NCBI RefSeq assembly: GCF_001404515.1
Contig: NZ_CXWE01000007.1
Location: forward strand, 62,001-126,000
DNA length: 64,000 nucleotides
Source: Roseibium album
Lineage (GTDB): Bacteria; Pseudomonadota; Alphaproteobacteria; Rhizobiales; Stappiaceae
Reading direction: 5' to 3'
Part shown: positions 9,511 to 17,632 of the stretch, piece by piece
Position numbering within the stretch: position 1 is the first letter of the stretch
Layout of the letters: every line of letters begins with the position of its first letter
Notes under the pieces: generated by a model
Database searches by the model: none
Told to the model about the DNA's origin: nothing
The model's input: the letters and a program-made list of their open reading frames with translations, nothing else
Program-made: the position numbers and the translations under genes

Positions 9511-10089
9511 TCAAACCTCAATCCAGCTTAAATCGCTCCCGGTTTGCGTGCTGAGCCAGTCTTTTTCGAACCGGTACCAGCATCCACCGCGTTTCTGGTC
9601 GTATGCCCGGGAAATGGGACGGCCCATGAGATGGCACATGAGCAGCGTACCGGCAGCACCATGGCCGGTAAAAAGAACCGGGATATCCCTGTCCATACCG
9701 GACAGCACGTCGCGGATACCGCCAACGATCCGGTTTTGCGCATCTTCTGCGCGTTCCCAACCGCGAACCGAGGTCTGTGGCTCGGCAAAGAACCGGTTTG
9801 CCACCTGCTCGAATTCGTCCGGCGGCAGAAAACCGGTCGCCGAACGGTCGTTTTCATGAAGGTCTTTCCGTGTGTGGAGCGGAACATCCAGTTTGCCGGT
9901 AAAAAACCATGCCGTTTCGATAGCCTTTGTTTCCGCACTCGTAACAACAGCGCCGATCTCTTTCGCGAATGGAAGATCGGTTGCTTTTGCAGCCCGTTCC
10001 TGCCCGAGTGGCGAGAGCCCCCATTCCGGGACGGGTACAGAAGGGTCGATGGCGACCTCCGGATGGGTCAGGTAAATGCACCAGGTCAT
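9511..10089 (-). CDS. Histidine phosphatase family protein (phosphoglycerate mutase-like)
   Basis: Small phosphatase of the histidine-acid superfamily, 192 residues. The N-terminal motif normally reading RHG is here LTHPE, so the nucleophile His is present but the neighbouring Arg is replaced. A TSAETKAIETA segment matches the family's SSPLxRAxQTA element, HENDRS supplies the acidic residue, and FTGHGAA the second catalytic His. The ATG at 10089 overlaps the TGA of the upstream nudC by four bases (ATGA), so the two genes are translationally coupled; this favours that start over an in-frame ATG at 10110. The substrate cannot be predicted, and the loss of the RHG Arg leaves activity less certain. 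Confidence 0.75.
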   Translation of the reverse strand: MTWCIYLTHPEVAIDPSVPVPEWGLSPLGQERAAKATDLPFAKEIGAVVTSAETKAIETAWFFTGKLDVPLHTRKDLHENDRSATGFLPPDEFEQVANRFFAEPQTSVRGWERAEDAQNRIVGGIRDVLSGMDRDIPVLFTGHGAAGTLLMCHLMGRPISRAYDQKRGGCWYRFEKDWLSTQTGSDLSWIEV

Positions 10090-11033
10090 GACGCGGAGCC
10101 TTCCAGCCATCCCATGATCAATTCGTAGGCTATCGAGATCGACGGCGGTATCCTGTGGCCTTCGGGATGGGTTCCGTCGAGCATCTGCCTGACTTCGGCC
10201 CTGTCACACCATTTGCAGGCTTCCAGTTCATCATCCGCGATCTCGATATCCAATGATGTTGCCGTTCCAATACACCCAAGCATCAGGTTCGCGGGAAACG
10301 GCCACGGCTGGTTGGAGACAAGGTTGACATCTCCCACCTCAATTCTGCTTTCCTCGAAGACTTCCCGGCGAACCGCCCCTTCGATGGTTTCGCCTGGCTC
10401 CATGAAACCTGCCAGCGTCGTGTAGATGCCCTCAGGCAAGCGGGCAGGGCGGCCAAGCAGGGCACGATCCTGGTGGGTAATCAGCATGATCACGCAAGGG
10501 TCGGTACGTGGAAAATGCGGTGTGCCGCAGGATGGACAGTCGCGCCGGTAACCCGCTTCGGCCATGACGGATTTTTCGCCGCAACTGGAGCAATGCCGGT
10601 GGGTTCGATGCCAGTGGATCAGCGCACGCGCCTGGGCAAGGGCGCTCAGGTCTTCGTCGGAAAATGCGTTTTGAAGGGCCAGCGTCCTGAGGTCCTGCAC
10701 ATTCAGATCTGCTCGCTCGGCAAGTTCCTCATCGTCGTGTGGCACGGTAGTGGCGAACATGGCCTGACCGTTTTTCGGTCTCAGGCCGAGAAACACCATT
10801 TCATCGGCAGCCGCGCCAAGTGCCAGTGCCGAAGCCAGGTCGTGCCCGATTTCCGGTTCCGATGCGGCCTTGAAGACGAGCGTCTTGTCGGTGGACAGAA
10901 CGATCCGAGTGCCCGGCCGTTCAAGTAATTCATTGATGTAATTTGTGTTCCCGCGCCGTTCTGATTGCCGATCGAGGGTATTTGCAATAAAGCTCATCTC
11001 CATTGCCTGGAGACTGGCTGCTGCTGGATTCAT
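10086..11033 (-). CDS. nudC: NADH pyrophosphatase NudC (NAD-cap hydrolase)
   Basis: Nudix hydrolase of 315 residues that splits NAD(H) to NMN(H) and AMP, and in this family also removes NAD caps from RNA. An N-terminal domain is followed by a Cys4 zinc ribbon (CSSCG and CPSCG pairs). The Nudix box begins GFMEPGET and continues REVFEES, with conserved catalytic glutamates. The NudC-specific SNQPWPFPANLM motif (consensus SQPWPFPxxLM) lies downstream. The stop overlaps the start of the histidine phosphatase gene. Start chosen at the first ATG after GGGA; internal ATGs 10 and 12 codons later are alternatives. Confidence 0.93.
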   Translation of the reverse strand: MNPAAASLQAMEMSFIANTLDRQSERRGNTNYINELLERPGTRIVLSTDKTLVFKAASEPEIGHDLASALALGAAADEMVFLGLRPKNGQAMFATTVPHDDEELAERADLNVQDLRTLALQNAFSDEDLSALAQARALIHWHRTHRHCSSCGEKSVMAEAGYRRDCPSCGTPHFPRTDPCVIMLITHQDRALLGRPARLPEGIYTTLAGFMEPGETIEGAVRREVFEESRIEVGDVNLVSNQPWPFPANLMLGCIGTATSLDIEIADDELEACKWCDRAEVRQMLDGTHPEGHRIPPSISIAYELIMGWLEGSAS

Positions 11034-11112
11034 GTTGGGATCCCTGGAAAATCTGGCGGGTCATAATCTGGGCCGTACCCTAGGGCGGCATGATGAGACT
11101 GTCCAGCAAGGC

Positions 11113-11532
11113 CTAGCGAATTGCGTCGGCCAGGGCGTCCTGAAGATGATCGATCAGATTGTCTGCGCTCTCCGGATCGTATTCGCGGGGAGGCACGACG
11201 CCCCAGACAGGACCTGGCCACGCCGCATCGTCCCGGAAACGGGCAATGACATGGACATGCAACTGAGAGACCTGGTTGCCGAGTGCTCCGATGTTGAGTT
11301 TTTCACAATTCGACACGGTTCTCAGGAGCTTGCTCACCAGCGCGATCTCCTGCATCAACTGCCCCTGTTCCGCTTCATCCAGATCTATGATTTCAACGAG
11401 GTCGGATTTCCGCGGGACGAGCAGCAGCCAGGGGTAGTTGGCATCCTTCATCAGCCGGAGCATTGACAGCGGCAAGTCGGCGACAAAAAGACTGTCACCT
11501 TCCAGACGGGGATTGAGGGCGAATGAAGACAT
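11113..11532 (-). CDS. HIT family nucleotide-binding protein
   Basis: Histidine-triad protein, 139 residues, expected to hydrolyse or transfer nucleotide monophosphates. The active-site motif reads QLHVHVIAR (HxHxH-like with final Gln/Arg context). The preceding NYPWLLLVPR and DLDEAEQ segments are typical of the family. I selected the ATG at 11532 because the protein then begins MSSFALNPRLEGDS, matching the usual family start; the frame is open to 11607, but the extra 25 residues look non-coding. It lies 79 bases downstream of nudC's own start on the same strand, perhaps a separate unit. Substrate unknown. Confidence 0.85.
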   Translation of the reverse strand: MSSFALNPRLEGDSLFVADLPLSMLRLMKDANYPWLLLVPRKSDLVEIIDLDEAEQGQLMQEIALVSKLLRTVSNCEKLNIGALGNQVSQLHVHVIARFRDDAAWPGPVWGVVPPREYDPESADNLIDHLQDALADAIR

Positions 11533-11687
11533 GAAACGTGATCCGGTAATGTTGATCGAGTAAACGCTCGACCGGGGGGTATCGCTCAGATTGCTTTTAA
11601 CCAGCATATGGGTAGATTGCGACAGATGCGAACCGGTTTTCCAGAACCGCCTATCCCGCCTTTCATTCCTCTGTTCCGGATAGTGTC

Positions 11688-12320
11688 ATGCCATTGGATA
11701 CAATATTGAGTTTTGCTGTTGTTGCGGGTCTTTTGGTGCTGTCGCCGGGGCCGAACGGCGTGCTGATTGCCAAGACCGTTCCGACTTCGGGTCGTTTGGC
11801 CGCGGTTTCGAATATCGGTGGCTTCGTGGCTGCCTTCTTTTTGCACGGAACCTTGTCGGTTCTCGGAATATCAATGATCCTGGTCCACTCCGCTGACGCT
11901 TTCTTTGTCGTCAAGATGATCGGTGCGGCGTATTTGATATGGATCGGCATGAAGGCGCTGCGGGATGCATTTTCAGGAAAGGTACTTGCACCCTCGTCAC
12001 GTCCTGCAAGACACCGTCGCACGCTGGCGCGGGCATTCGGTGAAGGTTTCCTGACCAATGCCTTGAACCCAAAAGTTTCCATGTTTTACCTGGCTGCGTT
12101 TCCCCAATTCATTCCGGTAGGAGACGGCGCAATGTTCGCTGCGTTTACGCTGGTCGGCATCCACGCATTGATCAATGTGGTCTGGTTCGGCGCGATGGTC
12201 ATGTTGCTTGCGCGCATGTCAAAGGCTGCCGGCAGTCCGTCGTTCCAGCGCTGGTTGAAAGGTGTTACCGGTCTGGTGTTCATGGCCTTTGGGCTGAAAC
12301 TGGCAAGTTTGCGTCCATGA
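11688..12320 (+). CDS. LysE family amino acid exporter
   Basis: Inner-membrane exporter of the LysE/RhtB superfamily, 210 residues with about six hydrophobic segments. The N-terminal SPGPNGVL motif is the family hallmark, and FLTNALNPKVSMFYLAAFPQF is the second conserved block before the C-terminal helices. Such proteins export basic or neutral amino acids or related metabolites; the specific substrate cannot be inferred. A second LysE-type gene is present at 47.4 kb. The gene is isolated between the HIT gene (opposite strand) and the 4.5S RNA gene. Confidence 0.9.
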   Translation: MPLDTILSFAVVAGLLVLSPGPNGVLIAKTVPTSGRLAAVSNIGGFVAAFFLHGTLSVLGISMILVHSADAFFVVKMIGAAYLIWIGMKALRDAFSGKVLAPSSRPARHRRTLARAFGEGFLTNALNPKVSMFYLAAFPQFIPVGDGAMFAAFTLVGIHALINVVWFGAMVMLLARMSKAAGSPSFQRWLKGVTGLVFMAFGLKLASLRP

Positions 12321-12361
12321 ACGCCAATCATTCGGTGCAAATAAAAAACTCGACGAGCCCC

Positions 12362-12392
12362 TTGCCAAACCCCATGCTGTTTCTGATATAAG
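12362..12392 (+). promoter_or_regulatory. Probable promoter of the 4.5S RNA gene
   Basis: A TATAAG -10 element at 12387-12392 ends seven bases before the first base of the SRP RNA stem (12399). A TTGCCA at 12362-12367 could be the -35 but with a long 19-base spacer, so the -35 assignment is weak. Confidence 0.45.
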
Positions 12393-12397
12393 GCGCT

Positions 12398-12497
12398 CGG
12401 GAGGTTGGTGGTGGACGAGCCACTCGCCAACCGGGTCAGATCCGGAAGGAAGCAGCCCTAACGAGCCTCGGCACGGGTCATCGTGCCAGCCTCCCAC
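12398..12497 (+). ncRNA. ffs: Signal recognition particle 4.5S RNA (small bacterial type)
   Basis: RNA component of the signal recognition particle, which binds Ffh and targets nascent membrane proteins. The apical part contains the invariant symmetric and asymmetric loops (GGGTCAGATCCGGAAGGAAGC followed by AGCCC). The outer stem pairs GGGAGG (12399-12404) with CCTCCC (12490-12495). The about 97-base length matches the compact alphaproteobacterial form, and the location shortly upstream of dnaX-ybaB-recR is also typical. A TATAAG box precedes it and a factor-independent terminator follows. Confidence 0.93.
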
Positions 12498-12520
12498 CCT
12501 TCTTCAATTGTCCTGTTTCG

Positions 12521-12550
12521 AACACCGCCCGGCATCGTGCGGTGTTTTTT
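12521..12550 (+). terminator. Factor-independent terminator of the 4.5S RNA gene
   Basis: Perfect 8-bp stem AACACCGC (12521-12528) / GCGGTGTT (12539-12546) with a 10-base loop, running into a T tract to 12550. It lies 25 bases after the SRP RNA stem. Confidence 0.85.
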
Positions 12551-12598
12551 GTTTGCGTGCATCACCAGGACCTGCGTGAACGCGGCATTGCTTGACAA

Positions 12599-12626
12599 AT
12601 TGTTACCTTGGTACCAATGTAACAAT
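12599..12626. promoter_or_regulatory. 28-bp near-perfect palindrome, probable operator of the RHH gene
   Basis: The palindrome reads ATTGTTAC at one end and GTAACAAT at the other, with the perfect core TTGGTACCAA. Only one position pair (12607/12618) fails to match. It also contains direct half-repeats about 8 bases apart (TTGTTACC, TTGGTACC), as expected for a cooperative ribbon-helix-helix dimer. A TTGACA (12592-12597) abuts it, and the start codon of the RHH gene is two bases after its end. Autorepression is inferred. Confidence 0.7.
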
Positions 12627-12627
12627 C

Positions 12628-12885
12628 ATGAGTAAATCCGTTGAACGTATCCAGACCGGCGTCCGTCTCGAGAAGCGGCTTTTGAAGGTTCTCAAAGGCC
12701 TCGCAGAGCATCTGGACATGTCGTTGGGCGATCTGATTGAAGGCCTGGCGCTTCATTGCTTTGAAAACAAACCGCCGTTTACTGAAGAAACGCTCCGCAA
12801 GATCGAACAGCTGAAAAGCGTTTACGACCTCGATCTGGGCGCCTCGGACAGTCACAAACTAAAGGATCGGACAGATGAAAGCTGA
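12628..12885 (+). CDS. Ribbon-helix-helix type small DNA-binding protein
   Basis: Protein of 85 residues. Residues about 8-45 fit the ribbon-helix-helix (CopG/Arc) fold: a short basic-polar strand (RIQTGVRLEKR) followed by two helices split by MSLGDLIEGL. A tail with little structure follows. The ATG at 12628 directly follows a 28-bp palindrome, the likely autoregulatory target. The 3' end overlaps the next gene by 11 bases, so the two are coupled and resemble a regulator/partner module. The partner is not a recognised toxin, so a toxin-antitoxin role is not supported. Confidence in DNA binding is moderate, from sequence pattern only. Confidence 0.7.
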   Translation: MSKSVERIQTGVRLEKRLLKVLKGLAEHLDMSLGDLIEGLALHCFENKPPFTEETLRKIEQLKSVYDLDLGASDSHKLKDRTDES

Positions 12886-13303
12886 ACCGGGAAACTACGG
12901 CGACCTGACTGATCTGTTCGAGGCGCGCATCCTGGACGCGAGGTCCTTCACACACCGTGATCACATCGGTGTCGCTTGCCAGATGCTTCAAAGATACGAC
13001 TTTCTCGAGGCGGCCGCGCGCTATGGCAGCGCGTTGAAGGAGATTGCCACAAAGGCAGGCGCGAGCGGCAAATTCAACACGACGGTAACACTCGCCTTTC
13101 TTGGATTGCTGGCTGAACGCATGGAAGTTACCCCGCACGCGAATTTCGATGAGTTTCTGGAAAGGAACCCGGACCTTTTCTCGCGCTCTCTTATGGACGC
13201 CTGGTACTCGAAGGAGCGTGTCTCCAGCGAAAATGCCAGACAGATGTTCCTGTTGCCCGACAGGTTTGAAATCAGCGGGACAGTTGGGCCGACGAACGCA
13301 TAG
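12875..13303 (+). CDS. Conserved hypothetical protein coupled to the RHH regulator
   Basis: Protein of 142 residues, predicted mostly helical and cytoplasmic. A conserved-looking FTHRDHIGVACQML segment (about residues 24-37) contains His-Arg-Asp-His. It is followed by an amphipathic helix (AAARYGSALKEIA) and a KFNTTVTLAFLGLLAERM segment. I recall similar HxDH-containing proteins annotated as hypothetical in many bacteria, but I know no function. The His/Asp cluster could bind metal; this is speculation. It overlaps the RHH gene by 11 bases and ends about 70 bases before dnaX, breaking the usual close ffs-dnaX arrangement. Confidence 0.75.
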   Translation: MKAEPGNYGDLTDLFEARILDARSFTHRDHIGVACQMLQRYDFLEAAARYGSALKEIATKAGASGKFNTTVTLAFLGLLAERMEVTPHANFDEFLERNPDLFSRSLMDAWYSKERVSSENARQMFLLPDRFEISGTVGPTNA

Positions 13304-13376
13304 ACCCTTCCAGAGTTCACAGAAAAACTTTCAAAAGCCCGTCCCCATTTTCGAAAAAGTCGGTATGGTGCGGCTC

Positions 13377-15308
13377 ATGGATGAGTCAGGTTTTCCGAAT
13401 GAAGGCGCGCCGGCGCCGGGCACGACAGGCAATACTGAATCCGGCGCACAGGGCCTGGACGGCGCGTACCGCGTTCTGGCGCGCAAATACCGGCCGAAAA
13501 CCTTCGAAGACCTGGTCGGCCAGGAGCCGATGGTCCAGACGCTGGAAAATGCCTTCGAAACGGGTCGCATTGCACAGGCTTGGATGCTGACCGGTGTGCG
13601 CGGGGTCGGAAAGACGACAACCGCCCGGATCCTGGCACGTGGCCTCAATTATGAAGTTCCGGGCGAAGCCGACAGACCCACGGTCAGGCTTGACCGGGAA
13701 GGGGCGCACTGCAAGGCGATCATGGAAGGCCGCCATGTCGATGTCATCGAGATGGACGCGGCGTCTCATACCGGCATCAGCGACATTCGAGAAATCATCG
13801 ATGCCGCACGCTATCGCCCGGCAACGGCGCGATACAAGGTCTATATCATCGACGAAGTGCATATGCTTTCGAACGCCGCCTTCAATGGTCTCTTGAAGAC
13901 GCTGGAAGAGCCGCCGGAGCATGTGAAGTTTATCTTTGCAACAACCGAAATCCGGAAAGTTCCGATTACGGTGCTGTCGCGCTGTCAAAGGTTCGACCTC
14001 AGGCGGATCGAACAGTCGAAACTGATCGGATTGCTGCGCCGTATTTCGGATGCCGAAGGCATTGCGATTTCCGATGACGCCCTGTTGCTGATCGCCAGGG
14101 CGGGTGAAGGCTCTGCACGCGATTCGCTGTCGTTGCTCGATCAGGCGATGGCGCATGGAACCGGTGCGATCGAAGCCGATGACCTTCGGCAGATGCTCGG
14201 TCTTGCCGACAGGGCGCGGGTGATCGATCTGTTCGGACATCTGATGGCAGGGCGGATCGAAGACGCGCTTGCGGAACTTCAGGCTCAGTATGAGGTGGGC
14301 GCCGATCCGGCGATTGTTCTGACGGACCTTGCCGACTTCACCCACCTTGTGACCCGGATGAAGGTGGCACCGAAATCGGCAGACGAAGCGTCTGTCACCG
14401 AGGCGGAAAGAGCACGTGGACGGGAATTCGCCGATGCAATCTCGATCCGTCTTTTGTCCAGGGCCTGGCAGATCCTGCTGAAGGGTGTTCAGGAAGTACA
14501 GGCCTCCTCCAAGCCGCTGGCAGCTGCCGATATGGTATTGGTGCGCCTCGCCTATGCGGCGGATCTACCCGATCCGGGTGATTTGCTGGCGCAGGTCAAA
14601 GACGGCCGGAACCCCTTCGCGAGCGGACCAGTCCAATCCGGTGACGCTAACACCACAACAGGTCCGTCCGGAGGTGGTGCCCAGGCGATGGCGGTCGGGA
14701 TGCCGCGCTCTTCCGCCGGTCAGTCTCCCGGAACCGAAGGCAATGGACCTGCAATGCAGGGCGCCGTCAGGCCACAGCTCGCAACAATTCAGGGGGGCAT
14801 GCCCGGTCAGCAGGTGGCGCCCGACGTCAGGCCTCGGGAGGAGGCTCCCCAACAGCCGGCCTATTCCCTCAAGACCCTTCACGATTGTGTGGCGCTGGCT
14901 TCGGAAAAACGCGATATCCCGATGAAGGTCGCGATCCAGCGGCAAATGCGGCTGGTAAAGTTTGAACCCGGCAAGATCGAGATCCAGCCAACGGACGATG
15001 CCCCTGCCGATATCGCAGGCGAATTCGGCCGCAAACTGCTGGAATGGACCGGACAAAGATGGTTTGTCGTCGTGTCGCGCGAGCACGGCCGTCCAACGAT
15101 CCATGAGGAGCAGGAAGCCAACCAGCAGCAACTTTTGTCCGATGCCAAGTCCCACCCGACCGTCGCCGCCTTGCTTGCGCAGTTTCCGGGCGCCCGGGTA
15201 GTTGACGTCAAGGTACAGGTGACGGAGGAAGACGAGGCTGCGATGTCCGATCCAATGGTGGCGGATCCTCTGCTGAACGAAGCGTTGGGCGACGATGAAG
15301 ACGATTGA
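13377..15308 (+). CDS. dnaX: DNA polymerase III subunit gamma/tau
   Basis: Clamp-loader ATPase of the replicative polymerase, 643 residues from this start. Domain I-III AAA+ region: YRVLARKYRPKTFEDLVGQE, Walker A GVRGVGKT at 73-80, a Walker B (IIDEVHML), sensor 1 (FATTEIRKVP) and an LSRCQRFDLRRI segment. As in other alphaproteobacteria the Cys4 zinc site is reduced. A Pro/Gly/Gln-rich linker (about 415-500) leads to the tau C-terminal domain. The start is uncertain: ATGs at 13365 and 13377 are both possible, and the frame is open further upstream without coding character. It is followed by a small overlapping ORF, ybaB and recR. Confidence 0.93.
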   Translation: MDESGFPNEGAPAPGTTGNTESGAQGLDGAYRVLARKYRPKTFEDLVGQEPMVQTLENAFETGRIAQAWMLTGVRGVGKTTTARILARGLNYEVPGEADRPTVRLDREGAHCKAIMEGRHVDVIEMDAASHTGISDIREIIDAARYRPATARYKVYIIDEVHMLSNAAFNGLLKTLEEPPEHVKFIFATTEIRKVPITVLSRCQRFDLRRIEQSKLIGLLRRISDAEGIAISDDALLLIARAGEGSARDSLSLLDQAMAHGTGAIEADDLRQMLGLADRARVIDLFGHLMAGRIEDALAELQAQYEVGADPAIVLTDLADFTHLVTRMKVAPKSADEASVTEAERARGREFADAISIRLLSRAWQILLKGVQEVQASSKPLAAADMVLVRLAYAADLPDPGDLLAQVKDGRNPFASGPVQSGDANTTTGPSGGGAQAMAVGMPRSSAGQSPGTEGNGPAMQGAVRPQLATIQGGMPGQQVAPDVRPREEAPQQPAYSLKTLHDCVALASEKRDIPMKVAIQRQMRLVKFEPGKIEIQPTDDAPADIAGEFGRKLLEWTGQRWFVVVSREHGRPTIHEEQEANQQQLLSDAKSHPTVAALLAQFPGARVVDVKVQVTEEDEAAMSDPMVADPLLNEALGDDEDD

Positions 15309-15540
15309 CGAGAGCCGCAGCGCCAGCTCAGATATAGCGAGAGAGGAAAAAATAAAGCGGAACATTATCCTGTTTTTCGTGACAGGAATAACCTGCTTCC
15401 TTGCAATGTTTGCAATCTCCAAAAGCGGAATTGAAGATTTCACGAAATTCCTGATTGTTCTCGGAATTGTCTGCGGCTTCTTTTGTCTGGGTCTCTATTT
15501 TATCGCCAGGATATTTTTTCTCTGTTTCAAAAAGCCGTAG
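15295..15540 (+). CDS. Small two-helix membrane protein overlapping dnaX
   Basis: Unrecognised 81-residue ORF whose ATG lies inside the last codons of dnaX (14-base overlap in another frame). It has a charged N-terminal 20 residues, two hydrophobic segments (about 23-42 and 51-76) and a short basic tail. The DNA is visibly more AT-rich than dnaX or ybaB. The hydropathy pattern supports a real membrane protein and the overlap would allow translational coupling, but there is no clear ribosome-binding site. It could be a recent insertion or a non-functional frame. Confidence 0.45.
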   Translation: MKTIDESRSASSDIAREEKIKRNIILFFVTGITCFLAMFAISKSGIEDFTKFLIVLGIVCGFFCLGLYFIARIFFLCFKKP

Positions 15541-15653
15541 CGGGCTGGGGCACAATGGGAACAGGGGTGGTAATTCCCCTATTGTTCTTCTAAACGCTAT
15601 CCCCAGATGAAAGATATCGATCCGGCGCAACCGGTTACTCAAGGAGAGATCCC

Positions 15654-15974
15654 ATGGACTTCCTCAAGATGATGAAGCAGGCCAAGGAAATGCAGGAGCA
15701 GATGGGCTCGCTGCAGGAACAGATCGTCGAGATCGAGGCAGAAGGTGTCGCGGGTGCCGGCCTTGTCAGGGTCACGCTCAACGGTAAAAGCGACCTGAAA
15801 GGCCTCAAGATCGACCCGTCGCTCCTGAAAGAGGATGAAGGCGAAATCCTTGAAGACCTGATCATGGCCGCCCATACCGACGCTCGCGCGAAGATCGAGA
15901 TGGCAATCCAGGAAAAAACCCAGGAACTGATGGGTGGGCTTGGGCTTCCTGCAGGCATGAAGCTTCCATTCTGA
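15654..15974 (+). CDS. YbaB/EbfC family nucleoid-associated protein
   Basis: DNA-binding protein of 106 residues that forms a tweezer-like dimer on the nucleoid. The N-terminal coiled-coil helix ([20 protein letters not shown]) and the central [19 protein letters not shown] strand segment match the family. AAGGAGAG precedes the ATG at good spacing. It lies between dnaX and recR, the classic order for the recombination/replication cluster; recR starts 22 bases after its stop. Confidence 0.92.
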   Translation: MDFLKMMKQAKEMQEQMGSLQEQIVEIEAEGVAGAGLVRVTLNGKSDLKGLKIDPSLLKEDEGEILEDLIMAAHTDARAKIEMAIQEKTQELMGGLGLPAGMKLPF

Positions 15975-15996
15975 CAACCGTTTGGGGAGGCAGTTG

Positions 15997-16605
15997 ATGG
16001 TGCAAAAGAGTGTAGCGGGACCGGAAATCGAGCGGTTGATCCAGCTTCTGACGAAGCTGCCCGGTCTTGGCCCGCGCTCAGCCCGTCGTGCGGCTCTTCA
16101 TCTGATCAAGAAGAAGGAGCAGTTGCTGGTTCCGCTGGCAGATGCCATGGGTGTCGCGGTCAGCGAAATAGGTATTTGCTCAATATGTGGCACCGTGGAC
16201 ACGTCCGATCCTTGCACGATCTGCGCCGATCCAAAGCGTGACAGCTCCGTACTTGTTGTCGTGGAGGATGTTGCCGACCTCTGGGCGCTGGAACGCGCCG
16301 GTGCCGTCAAGGCACGTTATCATGTGCTTGGCGGTACGCTGTCCCCGCTCGACGGTGTTGGCCCGGAAGACCTCAACCTGACCGCGCTGGTCGATCGCTG
16401 CGGTTCCGGGGATTTCAGTGAAGTCATCCTGGCGATCAGCGCAACGGTCGAAGGCCAGACGACGGCCCATTACATCATGGATCAGCTGTCACCACTTGGT
16501 GTGAATGTCACCAAGCTGGCCCACGGTGTTCCTGTCGGCGGCGAACTCGATTACCTCGACGAGGGCACGCTCGCCCAGGCGCTGAAGGCGCGCACGCAGT
16601 TTTAA
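15997..16605 (+). CDS. recR: Recombination protein RecR
   Basis: Recombinational repair protein acting with RecF/RecO to load RecA at gaps, 202 residues. The helix-hairpin-helix ([16 protein letters not shown]) is followed by a Cys4 zinc finger ([16 protein letters not shown]), a TOPRIM domain ([13 protein letters not shown]) and a C-terminal [18 protein letters not shown] region. I chose the ATG at 15997, which has GGGGAGG seven bases upstream; an upstream in-frame TTG at 15982 would place that site inside the coding region. Its last four bases overlap the end of the convergent LysR gene. Confidence 0.95.
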   Translation: MVQKSVAGPEIERLIQLLTKLPGLGPRSARRAALHLIKKKEQLLVPLADAMGVAVSEIGICSICGTVDTSDPCTICADPKRDSSVLVVVEDVADLWALERAGAVKARYHVLGGTLSPLDGVGPEDLNLTALVDRCGSGDFSEVILAISATVEGQTTAHYIMDQLSPLGVNVTKLAHGVPVGGELDYLDEGTLAQALKARTQF

Positions 16606-17528
16606 CTCTCATTGCTCGCAGGCGCGTTCCAGGGAGGCGATGAATAAGCGTCGACAAGGCGTTTCAATGCGTGATCTACGCGGGCAGTCCGAAGGGTTCT
16701 GGGGCTGAGAAGGGCGACGATGTCGGCATTTGGCAGCCGGAAGTCCGGCAACAGCTGGACAAGCTGGCCCTGGCCAATTTCTCTTGCAACATTCCACTCC
16801 GATCTCTGGATGATTCCCAGGTCATCGAGTGCCCAGGACTTGATCACTCCACCGTCGTTGCTGGCAAAAACCGGATGAATCCGAATGGAATGCTCCGGCC
16901 CGTCAACCTCGGAAAAACTCCACATGGTGACGTCTGCCAAATCTTCTCGAACCACTCCGCATCTATGCGAGGAAAGATCTCCGGGATGTGCGGGTGTTCC
17001 CCAATTTTCCAGATACGCCGGCGAGGCGACCAGAAACCGCCGGTTCGAGGCCAGCTTTCGCTGAATATGCGACGAGTCTCTCAACTGACCCACATGGATG
17101 AGAAGGTCCCAGTTACCTGACGCGATTTCCCGATAGGGTGCATCACTCAATGTGAGATTCAGGGAAACGTCCGGGTGGTCTTGCACCAATTGTGACAGCA
17201 CGGGTGCAACATGCGCTCGACCGAAACCGAAAGGCGCGATCACGTGCAGAGGCCCGGAGATCCTGTCTCTATGGGCAAGGATCTCTTCGTTTATGTTTTC
17301 GATTTCATCGAGCACAATCTCAGCGCGTTGAGCCAGCGCATCGCCGATTGTCGTCAATGTGAGACGACCGCGACCGCGCTCAACAAGCTGCAGGCCTATT
17401 CGCGTCTCGATTTGTGCAAGGCGCTGGGACACGGCAGGCGGCGTGACATCAAGGGCCCGGGCCGCCGCAGCCAGGGAACTGGACGCGGCAACAACTAAAA
17501 AGAAACGAAGATCTTTGGTTTCCAGCAT
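16602..17528 (-). CDS. LysR family transcriptional regulator
   Basis: One-component regulator of 308 residues. A winged helix-turn-helix (residues 1-60, [22 protein letters not shown]) is followed by a periplasmic-binding-like effector domain (about 90-290). It is divergent from the PLP enzyme/imine reductase pair (ATG-to-ATG distance about 100 bases, AT-rich). It probably controls that pair in response to an amino-acid-type ligand; this is inference from the usual LysR arrangement. Start chosen at 17528 so that the protein begins [10 protein letters not shown]; an ATG at 17546 adds six residues. The 3' end overlaps recR (convergent) by four bases. Confidence 0.9.
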   Translation of the reverse strand: MLETKDLRFFLVVAASSSLAAAARALDVTPPAVSQRLAQIETRIGLQLVERGRGRLTLTTIGDALAQRAEIVLDEIENINEEILAHRDRISGPLHVIAPFGFGRAHVAPVLSQLVQDHPDVSLNLTLSDAPYREIASGNWDLLIHVGQLRDSSHIQRKLASNRRFLVASPAYLENWGTPAHPGDLSSHRCGVVREDLADVTMWSFSEVDGPEHSIRIHPVFASNDGGVIKSWALDDLGIIQRSEWNVAREIGQGQLVQLLPDFRLPNADIVALLSPRTLRTARVDHALKRLVDAYSSPPWNAPASNES

Positions 17529-17632
17529 TAAGTGGCAGCTTATCATAAAATAAAGAAATGATTAATGGAAACTATGGGTATTGAAATTGTATTCTGGTGT
17601 CCTCCACCTGTCCCGCGAGGAAATCACTCAAG

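Noticed and set aside
12628-13303. Toxin-antitoxin module reading of the RHH pair
   Set aside because: The second protein does not resemble a known toxin (no RelE/ParE, PIN or Fic features) and is longer than most; kept as regulator plus unknown.
13386-14345. 319-codon minus-strand frame opposite dnaX
   Set aside because: Antisense shadow of the AAA+ domain.
15557-15594. Possible stem-loop GAACA..GGGG/CCCC..TGTTC before ybaB
   Set aside because: Interrupted pairing and no T tract; not convincing as terminator.
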